Translations under genes and position numbers: made by a program
In this document: piece after piece, positions 17,140 through 26,420 of the stretch
Numbering within the stretch: the stretch's first letter is position 1
How the letters are laid out: the number at the start of each line of letters is the position of its first letter
Notes under the pieces: model-generated
The model's database searches: none
What the model saw: the letters and a program-made list of their open reading frames with translations, nothing else
What the model was told of the DNA's origin: nothing
Origin: Aneurinibacillus sp. Ricciae_BoGa-3
Lineage (GTDB): Bacteria > Bacillota > Bacilli > Aneurinibacillales > Aneurinibacillaceae
Direction: 5' to 3'
Assembly: GCF_028421645.1 (NCBI RefSeq)
Contig: NZ_CP116887.1
Coordinates: 3,970,001-4,034,000, forward strand
DNA: 64,000 nucleotides

Positions 17140-18264
17140 CTACTTGGCATATTGGGCTGTTAACTGCTGGCGGTTGGCGAGGAAAGACAAGAGACTGGCC
17201 TGGGTGCGGAACAAGACACCTTTGTCAGGCGTTTTGCCAAGCTGCGCCAGTGCCTGGGCCGCACCATTCAAATCGCTTACTTCCTTTAAAATCCATTTCC
17301 CCGCTTGCGGGTTGGCCGATGCCGCCGCGTTTCCCTGCTGAACTAGAGCCTGCTGCAATGACGCGGCCTGCTGAATAGATGTTGCATCCGGCTTAGCCCC
17401 TGTAAGCCCCTGGAAGGTGATCGTGGAGAGCCGCTGGAACTGCAAGGACTCAGCCTGGCCTATGCTAAGCCATTTTTGGTTCGCCGCATCCTGGCCTTGA
17501 ATAGTGATGCGTACCGCAGGGAACGTTCTTTCTTTGATATACACATCCTGGCCAGCAGCGTGCAAAATGTTGGCGATACCCTGAGCTTGCTGCCCGGTTG
17601 CCGCTGCCGCTGCATACACATAATATTTGCCATCTTCCGGCGATACGAGCGGCTTCCACCCTTTTTTCTTCACCGCAGCAGCGGCCGCATCCGCGCTCTG
17701 AGGACCAGAAAATACGCCACATTGTACATAATAAGCCTGCATCTGCGGAACGGTAAGCGTGATGCCTGGCGCGGGGGACGGGCTATGCTTGTCTCCATTT
17801 GCCGGAGACGGTGGCGTATTGGCGGGTTTGTTTGCGGACACGGCTGCGGATGAGGCAGGGACAATGGCCTTCTCTATTTTCAAATCTGCTTGCCGGGTGA
17901 ACGTATGCAGTGAAACGTATCCAAAAATCAAACCTACCAAAATAGCACTGCCTGCCACTAAGGAAAAGTGAAACTTTTGCTGGCGCAAATGAGGCCGTGA
18001 AACTGTGCGAATTCCAGACGTTTCTGTACGTTTTACTTCCCGCAAGTACGGCCTTTCTGGTTTGCTGTCCATGATCTCGTTTTGCGACAGCGGCTGCAAG
18101 TGAGCCGGTTTTGGCAATTGTATATCGCGTATCGTCGCTACCGGAGTTGTATTTAATTTAATTTTAGGCTTTCTGGCGGGAGCAGGAATGGGTCGATCTG
18201 CAGGTGGTGTAATAGATGAAACTTCGGATTTGCTGCGTATATTGTAGGCTAGGCTTTTCTTCAT
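17140..18264 (-). CDS. SPOR-domain membrane protein, SpoIIB-like
   Basis: A 374-residue bitopic protein. It has a basic, proline-rich cytosolic N-terminus (1-100), one membrane segment (about 103-122), a Ser/Pro/Ala linker, then a SPOR domain (AYYVQCGVFSGPQSADAAA, about 190-265) that binds denuded septal glycan strands. A further C-terminal helical region of about 100 residues follows. It sits exactly where spoIIB lies in B. subtilis (before maf), so a role at the sporulation septum is likely. Sequence identity outside the SPOR domain is too low to be certain, and it could instead have been recruited to the pilus cluster. Confidence 0.75.
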   Translation of the reverse strand: MKKSLAYNIRSKSEVSSITPPADRPIPAPARKPKIKLNTTPVATIRDIQLPKPAHLQPLSQNEIMDSKPERPYLREVKRTETSGIRTVSRPHLRQQKFHFSLVAGSAILVGLIFGYVSLHTFTRQADLKIEKAIVPASSAAVSANKPANTPPSPANGDKHSPSPAPGITLTVPQMQAYYVQCGVFSGPQSADAAAAAVKKKGWKPLVSPEDGKYYVYAAAAATGQQAQGIANILHAAGQDVYIKERTFPAVRITIQGQDAANQKWLSIGQAESLQFQRLSTITFQGLTGAKPDATSIQQAASLQQALVQQGNAAASANPQAGKWILKEVSDLNGAAQALAQLGKTPDKGVLFRTQASLLSFLANRQQLTAQYAK

Positions 18265-18353
18265 ATAAAGTGTCTCCCTTCAACTCTATCATTACTAGAT
18301 TGTATGAAGGGAGACTTCTCTTTATGCAAAAAGAGAGATTTCGACGATGTCCT

Positions 18354-19214
18354 TTACTGCTGGCCGGAAAACTTCTCCGGTTTCTTTAATACCGGATACT
18401 GTGTGGGATCCCACTTGCCAGACGGTGGTTCCACCTGTACGGCCGGCAGTTTATCAAGCAGGGATGCAAACTGTGGAACAAAATAAGTGGTCAATTTAAT
18501 GCTGGCTGTCAGGTCGCGGCTGTCTGTCGAAGGGCTGCTCGTCTGTCCATTAAGCGTCCCGTTTGCGGCGTTCACGTTTGAGCCGTCACCGCCAGCTGTG
18601 CCGTTATTTCCATTCCCTTCTGCATTTCCAGTTCCAGCTCCCCCAAAAGAAAGCGTATCGAGCCTCAAATACCGCGATAAATTCTCTACTTCGTATAGAA
18701 AGGAATAAATATCATCATAGCGGCCTTTTACCGACAATGTTATTTCTATCGTGTGGATGGAAGCTGGCGGCAGTGCATTGGCCGTATTCTGCAGTTCTGC
18801 TATGCGCATCTTCTTATCCTGCGGGATGGTGACTTTATTCGCATCAAGAACAGGAATAAACTTCTTCCCCAGATCTGTACTGTTCACCGTATTTTCATCC
18901 GAGAAAGAAGCATTGGTTATTTCAATGCGGGATACGGACTGCAGCCGTCCCAAATCCTTTATCAACTGGTCGGTATAAGGCGTAACAGGAATAAGTTCAG
19001 CTATTCTTTGCAGCGACTTGGATGCAGGCTTATCCTGCCTTGATTTCCCCTGGCTTCTCGCATTCTGCAGACTAGCCTGGGCCTGGCTTACCTGTTGATT
19101 TAAATTTTGAACGTCTGTCTGTACAGGCCTGACATAGAAATAATAGCACGCGAATAATAGCACGAACATTAAAGCTAGCATCGGCAGCATCCACTGCTGT
19201 TTCATATTTCCCAT
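18354..19214 (-). CDS. pilO: Type IV pilus assembly protein PilO
   Basis: A 286-residue inner-membrane alignment-complex protein. One membrane segment (about residues 9-27), a coiled coil (about 35-58, QNLNQQVSQAQASLQNA), then a ferredoxin-like domain (IHTIEITLSVKGRYDDIYSFL) typical of PilO. A low-complexity Gly/Asn stretch near 200-225 is unusual. It is the last gene of pilD-M-N-O, with GAGGTGG upstream of the ATG. Confidence 0.85.
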   Translation of the reverse strand: MGNMKQQWMLPMLALMFVLLFACYYFYVRPVQTDVQNLNQQVSQAQASLQNARSQGKSRQDKPASKSLQRIAELIPVTPYTDQLIKDLGRLQSVSRIEITNASFSDENTVNSTDLGKKFIPVLDANKVTIPQDKKMRIAELQNTANALPPASIHTIEITLSVKGRYDDIYSFLYEVENLSRYLRLDTLSFGGAGTGNAEGNGNNGTAGGDGSNVNAANGTLNGQTSSPSTDSRDLTASIKLTTYFVPQFASLLDKLPAVQVEPPSGKWDPTQYPVLKKPEKFSGQQ

Positions 19215-19267
19215 TTTGTTGCCACCTCAATCCTTGCCAGCGCCGAGGTACAGCCAAGCCTTAGCGG

Positions 19268-19900
19268 TTATTTACTAGCACCGGGACTGTTTGGCTTTGC
19301 GCTCGGCTTCTTCGTATCAATTGTAATCATCTGTGCCTCGATGGTCGCATTGTACTGCGGCATCACCACACCTATCCCCTTTGGGAGAAGAATTAAAGAT
19401 CCAGAAGATTTATTGCTGCCTGATTGCTGATTATTCTCGCTTATGCTTTTAATAGATGCCGTAATGACGTAGGGTGACAGCTGTATGTTATGCAAATAAG
19501 CGGCGATCTGGTCATACTCCCCAAACGTGCCGGTAAGTGTGACCTTTCCATCCAGACTGTAGGCAATTTGGGTCAGCTTTGCATTCGCTGGCAGATTATG
19601 CGCCAGTTCATCCATTAACGTAGTAGTAGGATAAAATAAATTCTGTAGTGAATCAGCCAGTTTCATATAATCATCCACAGAAACCGTTGAGGTCTCCTGG
19701 TTCTTTTTGTTTTGATCGTATATCAATTTCTGCTGGGCAGATAGCTGGGCGTACAGCATCGCTTCCTGTTTTTTATTAGAAAAATAAAGAAAACCGGTGT
19801 ATGCTGTGCAGCACACCCAGAGTAGCAGGCAAAGTATCAAAATCTGGGTTTCTTTTTCTATCCCTTTCCTTCGCGGTGGAAGGAGGTTAATTTCAATCAT
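19268..19900 (-). CDS. pilN: Type IV pilus assembly protein PilN
   Basis: A 210-residue PilN with the conserved cytosolic motif INLLPP at residues 4-9, which docks into PilM. One membrane segment (about 20-42) and a periplasm-facing ferredoxin-like domain (KLTQIAYSLDGKVTLTGTF) follow. It begins six bases after pilM, consistent with the fixed PilM-N-O order. Confidence 0.92.
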   Translation of the reverse strand: MIEINLLPPRRKGIEKETQILILCLLLWVCCTAYTGFLYFSNKKQEAMLYAQLSAQQKLIYDQNKKNQETSTVSVDDYMKLADSLQNLFYPTTTLMDELAHNLPANAKLTQIAYSLDGKVTLTGTFGEYDQIAAYLHNIQLSPYVITASIKSISENNQQSGSNKSSGSLILLPKGIGVVMPQYNATIEAQMITIDTKKPSAKPNSPGASK

Positions 19901-19906
19901 TATTCG

Positions 19907-20914
19907 TCAACCTTTCATAGAAAGACCAATAGGCACCGTATACGCATGAATAACTTTTTCATAGGAGGAAGGTTGTATGATATGTTCTGTCGGTAAAAGG
20001 GACACGCTGAGATTAGGCAGGCGTTCCTTGACGAAATATACGATCTCACTTAGCACAGGAAAGCTGCCGGTGATATAAATCGCCGATACAAGCTTTTCGC
20101 CGCCTTTAACATTAAATTGGTAAAAATTAATGATGCGCTCCAGCTCCCGCAGCAGATCTTCCGCGAAAGATTGAATGGGCGATTGCATCTGACCGGCTGA
20201 TGCAGCGTTATAACTGGACCAATCCAGTGGGATATTGCGTATAAATTCAGGTGTTTCCCTCTCAAAAAAAGAAACATCCACACTTTCCATTCCGATTTGA
20301 AGAAACATATAATTATCTTCTTCAGGCAGCAGATCCTGCCGATGCAGCAGCCGGTATAAGGCGAGCGGTTCTATATCAATCGCTTTGACTTCAATGCCTA
20401 CCTGTTTAAATAGATGATAGTATGATTCAATTAAATCCCCGGGGGCTGCGACGACTAAGTACTCTTCCTGCGCCTCCCCTTCTTCCGCCAGCCTCTCGTC
20501 CGTTGCGTTCAATTTATAGAAATCAAAATAAGGCCGGGAAAAAGGCAGGTGGATCGTGGTCTCCAGCTCAATTGTGAGAAGCGGACGAATCTCCTTAGAC
20601 CGCATTTTAGGCAGCGAGATTTTACGGACCACGATAGCTGAAGAGGGAAGCGATAGAACCGCTTTTTTTCTTTTATAGTTGATCTCCTTTAGGCTTAATG
20701 CAAGCTGCAGCGCAATTTTTTCTTCCCCTATAATTCTGCCATCGTGGATTAGGCCTTCTTCCAGCTTGACGCCCCCGAGGTTCTTAACCCGCACCGTCTG
20801 GCTCTGGCTATGGACCTCGGCGAAGCGTATGCCTCTATCATCGAGAACAATACCTAAGTCACTTTTTCTTTTTCTAAATGTAAAAAATGGTTTCTTCTGT
20901 CGTTTACGCTTCAT
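19907..20914 (-). CDS. pilM: Type IV pilus assembly ATPase-fold protein PilM
   Basis: A 335-residue actin-like cytosolic ring protein that binds the N-terminus of PilN and links the pilus motor to the alignment complex. SDLGIVLDDRGIRFAEV (about 18-34) is the phosphate-1-like strand, and IYITGSFPVLSEI lies in the adenosine loop. The N-terminal KRKRQKKP stretch is basic. The length is slightly below the usual 350. Confidence 0.88.
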   Translation of the reverse strand: MKRKRQKKPFFTFRKRKSDLGIVLDDRGIRFAEVHSQSQTVRVKNLGGVKLEEGLIHDGRIIGEEKIALQLALSLKEINYKRKKAVLSLPSSAIVVRKISLPKMRSKEIRPLLTIELETTIHLPFSRPYFDFYKLNATDERLAEEGEAQEEYLVVAAPGDLIESYYHLFKQVGIEVKAIDIEPLALYRLLHRQDLLPEEDNYMFLQIGMESVDVSFFERETPEFIRNIPLDWSSYNAASAGQMQSPIQSFAEDLLRELERIINFYQFNVKGGEKLVSAIYITGSFPVLSEIVYFVKERLPNLSVSLLPTEHIIQPSSYEKVIHAYTVPIGLSMKG

Positions 20915-20951
20915 TCATTTTTTACCTTCCTAAGGTTACAAGAGGTTTCCG

Positions 20952-21710
20952 TTAATAAATGTGCAAAAAGGTACGTACGTACCAATCAATAATATCAGAC
21001 CCCCAGAAAAGCGCACATAAACTGCCGAGGGCGATAAAGGGTCCAAAAGGAACTTCTGTCTTTCTTCCAGCGCCTTTTGTTACTATCAATAGAATACCAT
21101 ATATAGATCCCAGCAGGGTAGACAGAAGAATGGTAAGAAGCAGGAGCGGGTAGCCGAAATACAGCCCGATAACCGCAAAGAGTTTGATATCTCCGCCCCC
21201 CATGCCGCCTCTGGAAATGATGGCAATAAGAAGAAAAATACCAAACGCCAGCACCATGCCTATCAGGTGAGAAATAAATGATTCGGTCGGATGGATGAAA
21301 AAGCGCAGAATAAGAAAAACACCAAAAAATGGAAATACCACTTTATCCGGGATGATCCGGTAGGCGAGATCGGATACGGTGATGATGACCAGCATGGAAG
21401 CAAACAGAAGGGCCATCAGGAGTTCCCAGGTGAAGCCGTATGTATAGTAGAGGGCCGCATATAAAATCCCGGTAATCAGTTCCATGACCGGATAAATCGG
21501 TGAGATCGGTGTTTTGCATGTCCGGCACTTCCGCCCGTTGATGAAGAAGGACAGGACCGGGATTAAATCGCGTGCGGTAAGCCGTGTATTACAGTTCGTG
21601 CAGTGTGATGGCGGACTGATGATGGATTCCTTTTTCGGAAGGCGCAAGCCGACTACGTTAAAGAAGGAACCAAGGATGAGACCGTATAGGAAAAAAAACA
21701 GGTTGATCAA
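20952..21710 (-). CDS. pilD: Prepilin leader peptidase PilD/ComC
   Basis: A 252-residue bifunctional aspartic leader peptidase and N-methyltransferase for type IV prepilins. Two CXXC pairs (CTNC near residue 37 and CRTC near 61) mark the methyltransferase part. The A24 catalytic aspartates lie in VSDLAYRIIPD and GGGDIKLFAVIG. About seven membrane segments. The start is TTG with GGAAGTG upstream. It occupies the comC position between folC and spoIIB of B. subtilis, so it may serve both pilus and DNA-uptake pilins. Confidence 0.95.
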   Translation of the reverse strand: MINLFFFLYGLILGSFFNVVGLRLPKKESIISPPSHCTNCNTRLTARDLIPVLSFFINGRKCRTCKTPISPIYPVMELITGILYAALYYTYGFTWELLMALLFASMLVIITVSDLAYRIIPDKVVFPFFGVFLILRFFIHPTESFISHLIGMVLAFGIFLLIAIISRGGMGGGDIKLFAVIGLYFGYPLLLLTILLSTLLGSIYGILLIVTKGAGRKTEVPFGPFIALGSLCALFWGSDIIDWYVRTFLHIY

Positions 21711-21735
21711 AATAACTACACTTCCTTATTTGGGT

Positions 21736-21782
21736 AATCAAAAATAACTCCCTAAATTGAGTAAGGGAGTTATTTTTGATTA
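21736..21782. terminator. Hairpin between pilA and pilD
   Basis: AAAAATAACTCCCT / AGGGAGTTATTTTT around an 11-base loop, T-rich on both sides and thus usable in both directions. On the minus strand it would end or attenuate transcription after the pilin gene before pilD-M-N-O. Confidence 0.8.
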
Positions 21783-21793
21783 TTTAAACAAAA

Positions 21794-22354
21794 TCAATTT
21801 GTTTTTGTCTTAGTTATTGTTGAACGTGTTACTGTTGTTATATCTAGTGGTGCACTACTGGCACCAGCAATATACTCTACTGGATTATCAGTTCCGCCTT
21901 TGAGATATACATCATATTCCGGACCTTTTGATCCATCCGCTGGTGCAGGTATAAACTTCACATAAGAACCACCGGTACCAGCAGTACTGTCATAATCCTT
22001 ATTACTATTAAACGGATCTTTCATCATCTCAAGCTGTTTTTGATCATATAAATCTGATAAATAAATTGTGCCTCCCTTGTTGATGATATCACCAATCTGC
22101 TGGTCACTGGTCGCACCGGTAACAAACCCAGTTTTTAAGGTTCCCGCACCACTTGCTAAAAGAAGCTTTGTACTATTTACCATCTGCTGCGCATTTGCAA
22201 CTGTGGCATCCTTCTTCGAATTGTCAATCAAACCCCCGATTGCCGGCACAGCGATAGCCGAAATGATACCCAGGATAACAATAGTGGCCAGCAACTCAAT
22301 GAGCGTTAAGCCACGCTCATTTTTCAAGTAGCGCTTCATAAATCTCTTGAACAT
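21794..22354 (-). CDS. pilA: Type IV prepilin PilA (major pilin candidate)
   Basis: A 186-residue prepilin. The leader ends KNERG and the mature N-terminus LTLIELLATIVILGIISAIA has the required Glu at mature position 5 and a typical N-methyl/cleavage motif, followed by a Pro in AVPAI that kinks the helix. The C-terminal globular part has no cysteines, so there is no disulfide D-region. The strong AAGGAGGAG site and the following terminator fit a highly expressed major subunit. It is processed by PilD. Confidence 0.93.
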   Translation of the reverse strand: MFKRFMKRYLKNERGLTLIELLATIVILGIISAIAVPAIGGLIDNSKKDATVANAQQMVNSTKLLLASGAGTLKTGFVTGATSDQQIGDIINKGGTIYLSDLYDQKQLEMMKDPFNSNKDYDSTAGTGGSYVKFIPAPADGSKGPEYDVYLKGGTDNPVEYIAGASSAPLDITTVTRSTITKTKTN

Positions 22355-22400
22355 TTTCCTACTCCTCCTTCTTTATCTAAAAAATTATCAAAGCCGCCGA

Positions 22401-23618
22401 CTATTTCATGTTGTCGACGACGTTAAATATACTAAACATAGGCAGCATAATAGACAGCACAATTGTGCCGATGATAGCGGCCAGAAAAACAATCATCAAC
22501 GGTTCGATTAAAGATTTCACGCGATCCACCAGATTATCAACTTCCGCCTCATAGAAATCGGCTATCTTCTCCATCATGCTGTCGATCGAGCCTGTCTCTT
22601 CCCCTATCGCAATCATATGCGCCACCATAGGCGGAAACACCCAGGATTTCTTGAGCGGTTCCGATAAGGGACGGCCCTGTTTCAGGCTTTCTTTGGAGGT
22701 CTGAACGGCCTCCTTGATAACTTGATTATCGGCAATGTCTTCCACGATCGTGAGCGAATGAAGCACTGGGACGGAACTCGCAAATAATGTACTCATGGTC
22801 CGGTTCATGCGGGCCAGTGAGCTTTTGTGAAACAGCTGGCCAAAAACAGGCATTTTAAGCTTTATGTAATCCATATAGTAACGGCCCCACGAGGTACCTA
22901 ATGCAAGCCGAACCAATACGATAAGCAGCCCAACGCCGACTGCGTAAAAATACCAGGTATTCACGAGGCTGTTGCTGAAATCCAGAACAATCTGTGTCAG
23001 CTTCGGCAGCTTCGCGTTGAAGCTGGCAAACATGCTGACAAATCGCGGCACAATCGTTGTGAGCAGAAAAACCGTCACAACTACAGCGAGAATCACCATG
23101 CTGATGGGGTACATAAGCGCCGATTTAATTTTTTCTTTCGTGTAATAACTTTTTTCATAAAATTGGGCCAGGCGTTCCAGAATGAGTTCCATGTTACCGG
23201 AAGCTTCCCCGGCTCTAATCATGCCGATAAACAGCCTATCGAATATCTTGGGGTGTTTCGCGCACGATTCCGACATCTGGGTTCCTTTTCGAATGTCCGC
23301 TTCGATCTCAACAAGCACTTTGCGCATCGCCTTGCTGTCACTCTGCAGGGCTAGCACCCGTATCGCATCGACGATTGCCACACCCGATTTAATGAGTGTG
23401 GATAGCTGGCGCAGAAACACCACAAAGTCTTTTGTCTTGACCGGCTTGCCAAATACTAATTCCTTTTGCAGAACGCTTTTTTGCTCCTGCTTAATAGAAA
23501 AAACGAAAAATCCCTGATTCTTTAAATCGGCCAATGCCATCCCCTGGTTGACCGATTCAATTTTGCCATGTGCCTTCTTCCCGCTCCGCTCTCTTGCTTC
23601 GTAAATAAAGGTAGGCAT
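22401..23618 (-). CDS. pilC: Type IV pilus platform protein PilC
   Basis: A 405-residue inner-membrane platform of the T2SS-F family with two repeated cytosolic domains (FLRQLSTLIKSGVAIVDAIRVL and MSTLFASSVPVLHSLTIVED) and three membrane segments. It converts motor rotation into pilin insertion or removal. The ATG directly follows the pilT stop codon, so the two are translated together. Confidence 0.95.
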   Translation of the reverse strand: MPTFIYEARERSGKKAHGKIESVNQGMALADLKNQGFFVFSIKQEQKSVLQKELVFGKPVKTKDFVVFLRQLSTLIKSGVAIVDAIRVLALQSDSKAMRKVLVEIEADIRKGTQMSESCAKHPKIFDRLFIGMIRAGEASGNMELILERLAQFYEKSYYTKEKIKSALMYPISMVILAVVVTVFLLTTIVPRFVSMFASFNAKLPKLTQIVLDFSNSLVNTWYFYAVGVGLLIVLVRLALGTSWGRYYMDYIKLKMPVFGQLFHKSSLARMNRTMSTLFASSVPVLHSLTIVEDIADNQVIKEAVQTSKESLKQGRPLSEPLKKSWVFPPMVAHMIAIGEETGSIDSMMEKIADFYEAEVDNLVDRVKSLIEPLMIVFLAAIIGTIVLSIMLPMFSIFNVVDNMK

Positions 23619-24659
23619 CTACTCGCCCACTCTTTCGCCAAGGAGCTCCTGGCCTGCTTCCTGGGTGATCAGATCACCGGCAATTAAATCCTGAATCGAC
23701 ATCTCCATCGTATGCATGCCGACATCCCTTCCTGTCTGCATCATGCTTTTAATTTGATGCACTTTCTCCATGCGGATCAGGTTCGCGACAGCCGGCGTAT
23801 TCACCAGAATTTCTGTCGCGGCGATGCGGCCGCCGCCGATTTTCGGGATTAACCTCTGGGATACAATGCTTACAAGCACGGATGCTAACTGAATCCGCAT
23901 CTGGGCCTGCTGGTTCCCCGGGAAAACGTCGATAATGCGGTCGATGGTCTGCGGCGCACTGGATGTATGCAGCGTGGCGAAAACCAGATGGCCTGTTTCA
24001 GCGGCCGTAATCGCTGTGCTGATGGTCTCGAGGTCCCGCATCTCTCCTACCATAATGACATCCGGATCCTGACGAAGAGAAGACCTCAGTCCGCTCGCAA
24101 AATCCTTTGTATCAAACCCTACTTCACGCTGATTGACAATCGAGTTTCCATGCTTATGGAGATACTCAATGGGGTCTTCTAATGTAATGATATGCTTGCG
24201 CATGGTTCTGTTGATATAGTCAATCATGCCTGCAAGCGAGGTGGATTTGCCGCTTCCAGTTGGCCCCGTAACAAGTACCAGCCCCTGCGGTTTGTGGCAG
24301 AACTTTCGCAGGACATCAGGCAGGTTAAGTGACTCCGGGCTCGGTATAACCGTCGGAATCACCCTGGCAACAATGCTGATGCAATTGCGCTGGTGATACG
24401 TATTGACCCGAAACCGGGATACACCAGGTAAACCGTAGGAGAAATCCAGCTCGCCCCGGTCGATAAACGTCTGATACATATTTTCTTTGATCAGTTCCCG
24501 CGCCATGGCCTCCGTATCTGCCGGGGTTAATGGCTGTGTGTCCAGCCGCCTTAACTCCCCGTCAATTCTATAGATCGGAGGGGCACCTACTGTGATGTGC
24601 ATATCTGACGACTTTGTATCATACGCATATTTCAATAATTTTTTAATTTCCAGGTTCAC
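23619..24659 (-). CDS. pilT: Twitching motility retraction ATPase PilT
   Basis: A 346-residue hexameric ATPase that powers pilus disassembly. Walker A is GPTGSGKSTSLAG, the Asp/His boxes lie in HIITLEDPIEYLHKHG, Walker B is DPDVIMVGEMRD, and the C-terminal AIRNLIRE-like motif reads VANLIRMEKVHQI, distinguishing it from PilB. The start is GTG at 24659 because a long GGAGAGGGAG site lies just before it; an upstream in-frame start at 24698 has none. Its presence means the pili are probably retractable. Confidence 0.95.
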   Translation of the reverse strand: MNLEIKKLLKYAYDTKSSDMHITVGAPPIYRIDGELRRLDTQPLTPADTEAMARELIKENMYQTFIDRGELDFSYGLPGVSRFRVNTYHQRNCISIVARVIPTVIPSPESLNLPDVLRKFCHKPQGLVLVTGPTGSGKSTSLAGMIDYINRTMRKHIITLEDPIEYLHKHGNSIVNQREVGFDTKDFASGLRSSLRQDPDVIMVGEMRDLETISTAITAAETGHLVFATLHTSSAPQTIDRIIDVFPGNQQAQMRIQLASVLVSIVSQRLIPKIGGGRIAATEILVNTPAVANLIRMEKVHQIKSMMQTGRDVGMHTMEMSIQDLIAGDLITQEAGQELLGERVGE

Positions 24660-24740
24660 TATTACTCCCTCTCCTATGTATATATTACTATATCGCAATT
24701 AATGAATGTGTTATTTTTTTGTAAAGTTAAAGAAAAATAC

Positions 24741-26399
24741 CTATTTATTTAATGTCGCTCTTAGGACTTCATCTACGGTAGTTATACCACGTTTTACTTT
24801 AATTAAACCATCATCTGCCAGAAGAATCATCCCTTTTTTCTTAGCATATTTTTCATAATCTACAGCCGAATAGTTTTGGGTTATCATCTGGCGCAGGCTA
24901 TCATCCATTTTAAAAACTTCATGGATGGAGGCCCGCCCTCTGTATCCGGTAAGGCTGCAATGCACACACCCTTTTCCCCTGTATAGTACCTCTACTTTTA
25001 GGCCGCGCTGTGCAAAAAACTCCTTTTCATAACTGGAAGCCACATATTCTTCTTTGCAATCATTACAGATCCTTCTAACAAGCCGCTGCGCCAAAACACC
25101 ATTGATGGAAGAAGCAAGCATATACGGCGGAATCCCCATGTCTTTCAGGCGGGTAATCGTACCCAAAGCGTCGTTTGTATGAAGTGTACTAAGAACAAGG
25201 TGGCCAGTAAGCGCCGCCCGGATCGCAATTTCCGACGTTTCCGTATCCCGAATCTCCCCAACCATGATAATATCCGGATCCTGGCGAAGCATAGAGCGAA
25301 GCGCGGAGGCAAACGTCATCCCAATAGCTGCATTAACCTGTACTTGATTAATGCCATCTACCTGGTACTCGATCGGGTCCTCGACCGTAATAATATTTTT
25401 ACTTTCATCGTTTAAGTGGTGCAGCACCGAGTAAAGCGTTGTGGATTTCCCGCTGCCTGTCGGGCCTGTTACGAGAAAAATTCCGCTTGTCCGCTGGATC
25501 AGCTCTTCAAAAACCGCCAGATTTCTTTTCGTCAAACCCAGTTGGTCCAGGGCAACAAGTGCAGACGTTAAATCTAGCAGGCGCATAACGATTTTTTCGC
25601 CAAAAATGGTAGGCAGGGTAGACACCCGCACATCTATATGCCTGAAAAGAACATGCAGCTGCATCCGTCCATCCTGTGGCATTCGGCGCTCGGTAATATT
25701 GAGGTTAGCCATTATCTTTAACCGGGCTGTCAAAATCCCCAGCATATTTCGCGGCAGGGTTCGTTCGGTCCGCATCAGGCCATCCACTCTGAGGCGGATT
25801 CTGATGCCCTCTTCATACGGATCGATATGGATATCACTCGCCCGCAATTGAACAGCCTGTTCAAACATTTCGTTTACCACACGGGCAATCGGAGAATCCT
25901 GGTCTGTCAGTTCGGATTCCTCTATTTCTGTCGTATCCCGGATATCCTCCATTAATTGGTTAACGGAATCCTGCATACTGTACATTCTGGCAATTGCCCG
26001 CTCGATTTCGTTTTGCGTGGCAATTACGGGGCTGATGATAAAGCCCGTGCTCATTCTAATTTCATCAATCGCATAGTAATCCAGCGGATCAGCCATGGCC
26101 AGCACCAGCTGATTGCCTTCTTTTTTTAAAGGAACAAGCAAATACCTTTTCGCTGTTTCTTCCGGTACGATGCTCGATAAGGAGAAGTCCAGTTTATATC
26201 GGTAAAGGTTGACATGTGGAACACCTAGTTGGAATTCGAGAATTTCAATGAGCTGCTGTTCCGTTATATATCCAGCCTGCAGAAGGTATTCTCCGAGCTT
26301 TAGTTTCGATTTTTTCTGTTCTTCAAGGGCTTTCTGGAGCTGCTCCTCTTTCAGCATGCCGCTCTCTACAAGGATGTCCCCAAGTCGTTTTCGCGCCAT
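24741..26399 (-). CDS. pilB: Type IV pilus extension ATPase PilB
   Basis: A 552-residue extension motor. The N-terminal MshEN domain (RKRLGDILVESGMLKEEQL, LGEYLLQAGYITEQQL) has two copies of the LGxLLxxxGxxxxxxL pattern used in other PilB/MshE proteins for c-di-GMP binding. The ATPase core has GPTGSGKSTTLYSV (Walker A), GEIRDTETSEIA (Walker B), and a zinc tetracysteine (CNDC ... CVHC). The ATG at 26399 follows GAGGTG. First gene of the pilB-T-C-A set. Confidence 0.95.
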   Translation of the reverse strand: MARKRLGDILVESGMLKEEQLQKALEEQKKSKLKLGEYLLQAGYITEQQLIEILEFQLGVPHVNLYRYKLDFSLSSIVPEETAKRYLLVPLKKEGNQLVLAMADPLDYYAIDEIRMSTGFIISPVIATQNEIERAIARMYSMQDSVNQLMEDIRDTTEIEESELTDQDSPIARVVNEMFEQAVQLRASDIHIDPYEEGIRIRLRVDGLMRTERTLPRNMLGILTARLKIMANLNITERRMPQDGRMQLHVLFRHIDVRVSTLPTIFGEKIVMRLLDLTSALVALDQLGLTKRNLAVFEELIQRTSGIFLVTGPTGSGKSTTLYSVLHHLNDESKNIITVEDPIEYQVDGINQVQVNAAIGMTFASALRSMLRQDPDIIMVGEIRDTETSEIAIRAALTGHLVLSTLHTNDALGTITRLKDMGIPPYMLASSINGVLAQRLVRRICNDCKEEYVASSYEKEFFAQRGLKVEVLYRGKGCVHCSLTGYRGRASIHEVFKMDDSLRQMITQNYSAVDYEKYAKKKGMILLADDGLIKVKRGITTVDEVLRATLNK

Positions 26400-26420
26400 T
26401 TTATACACCTCTATTTCAAG

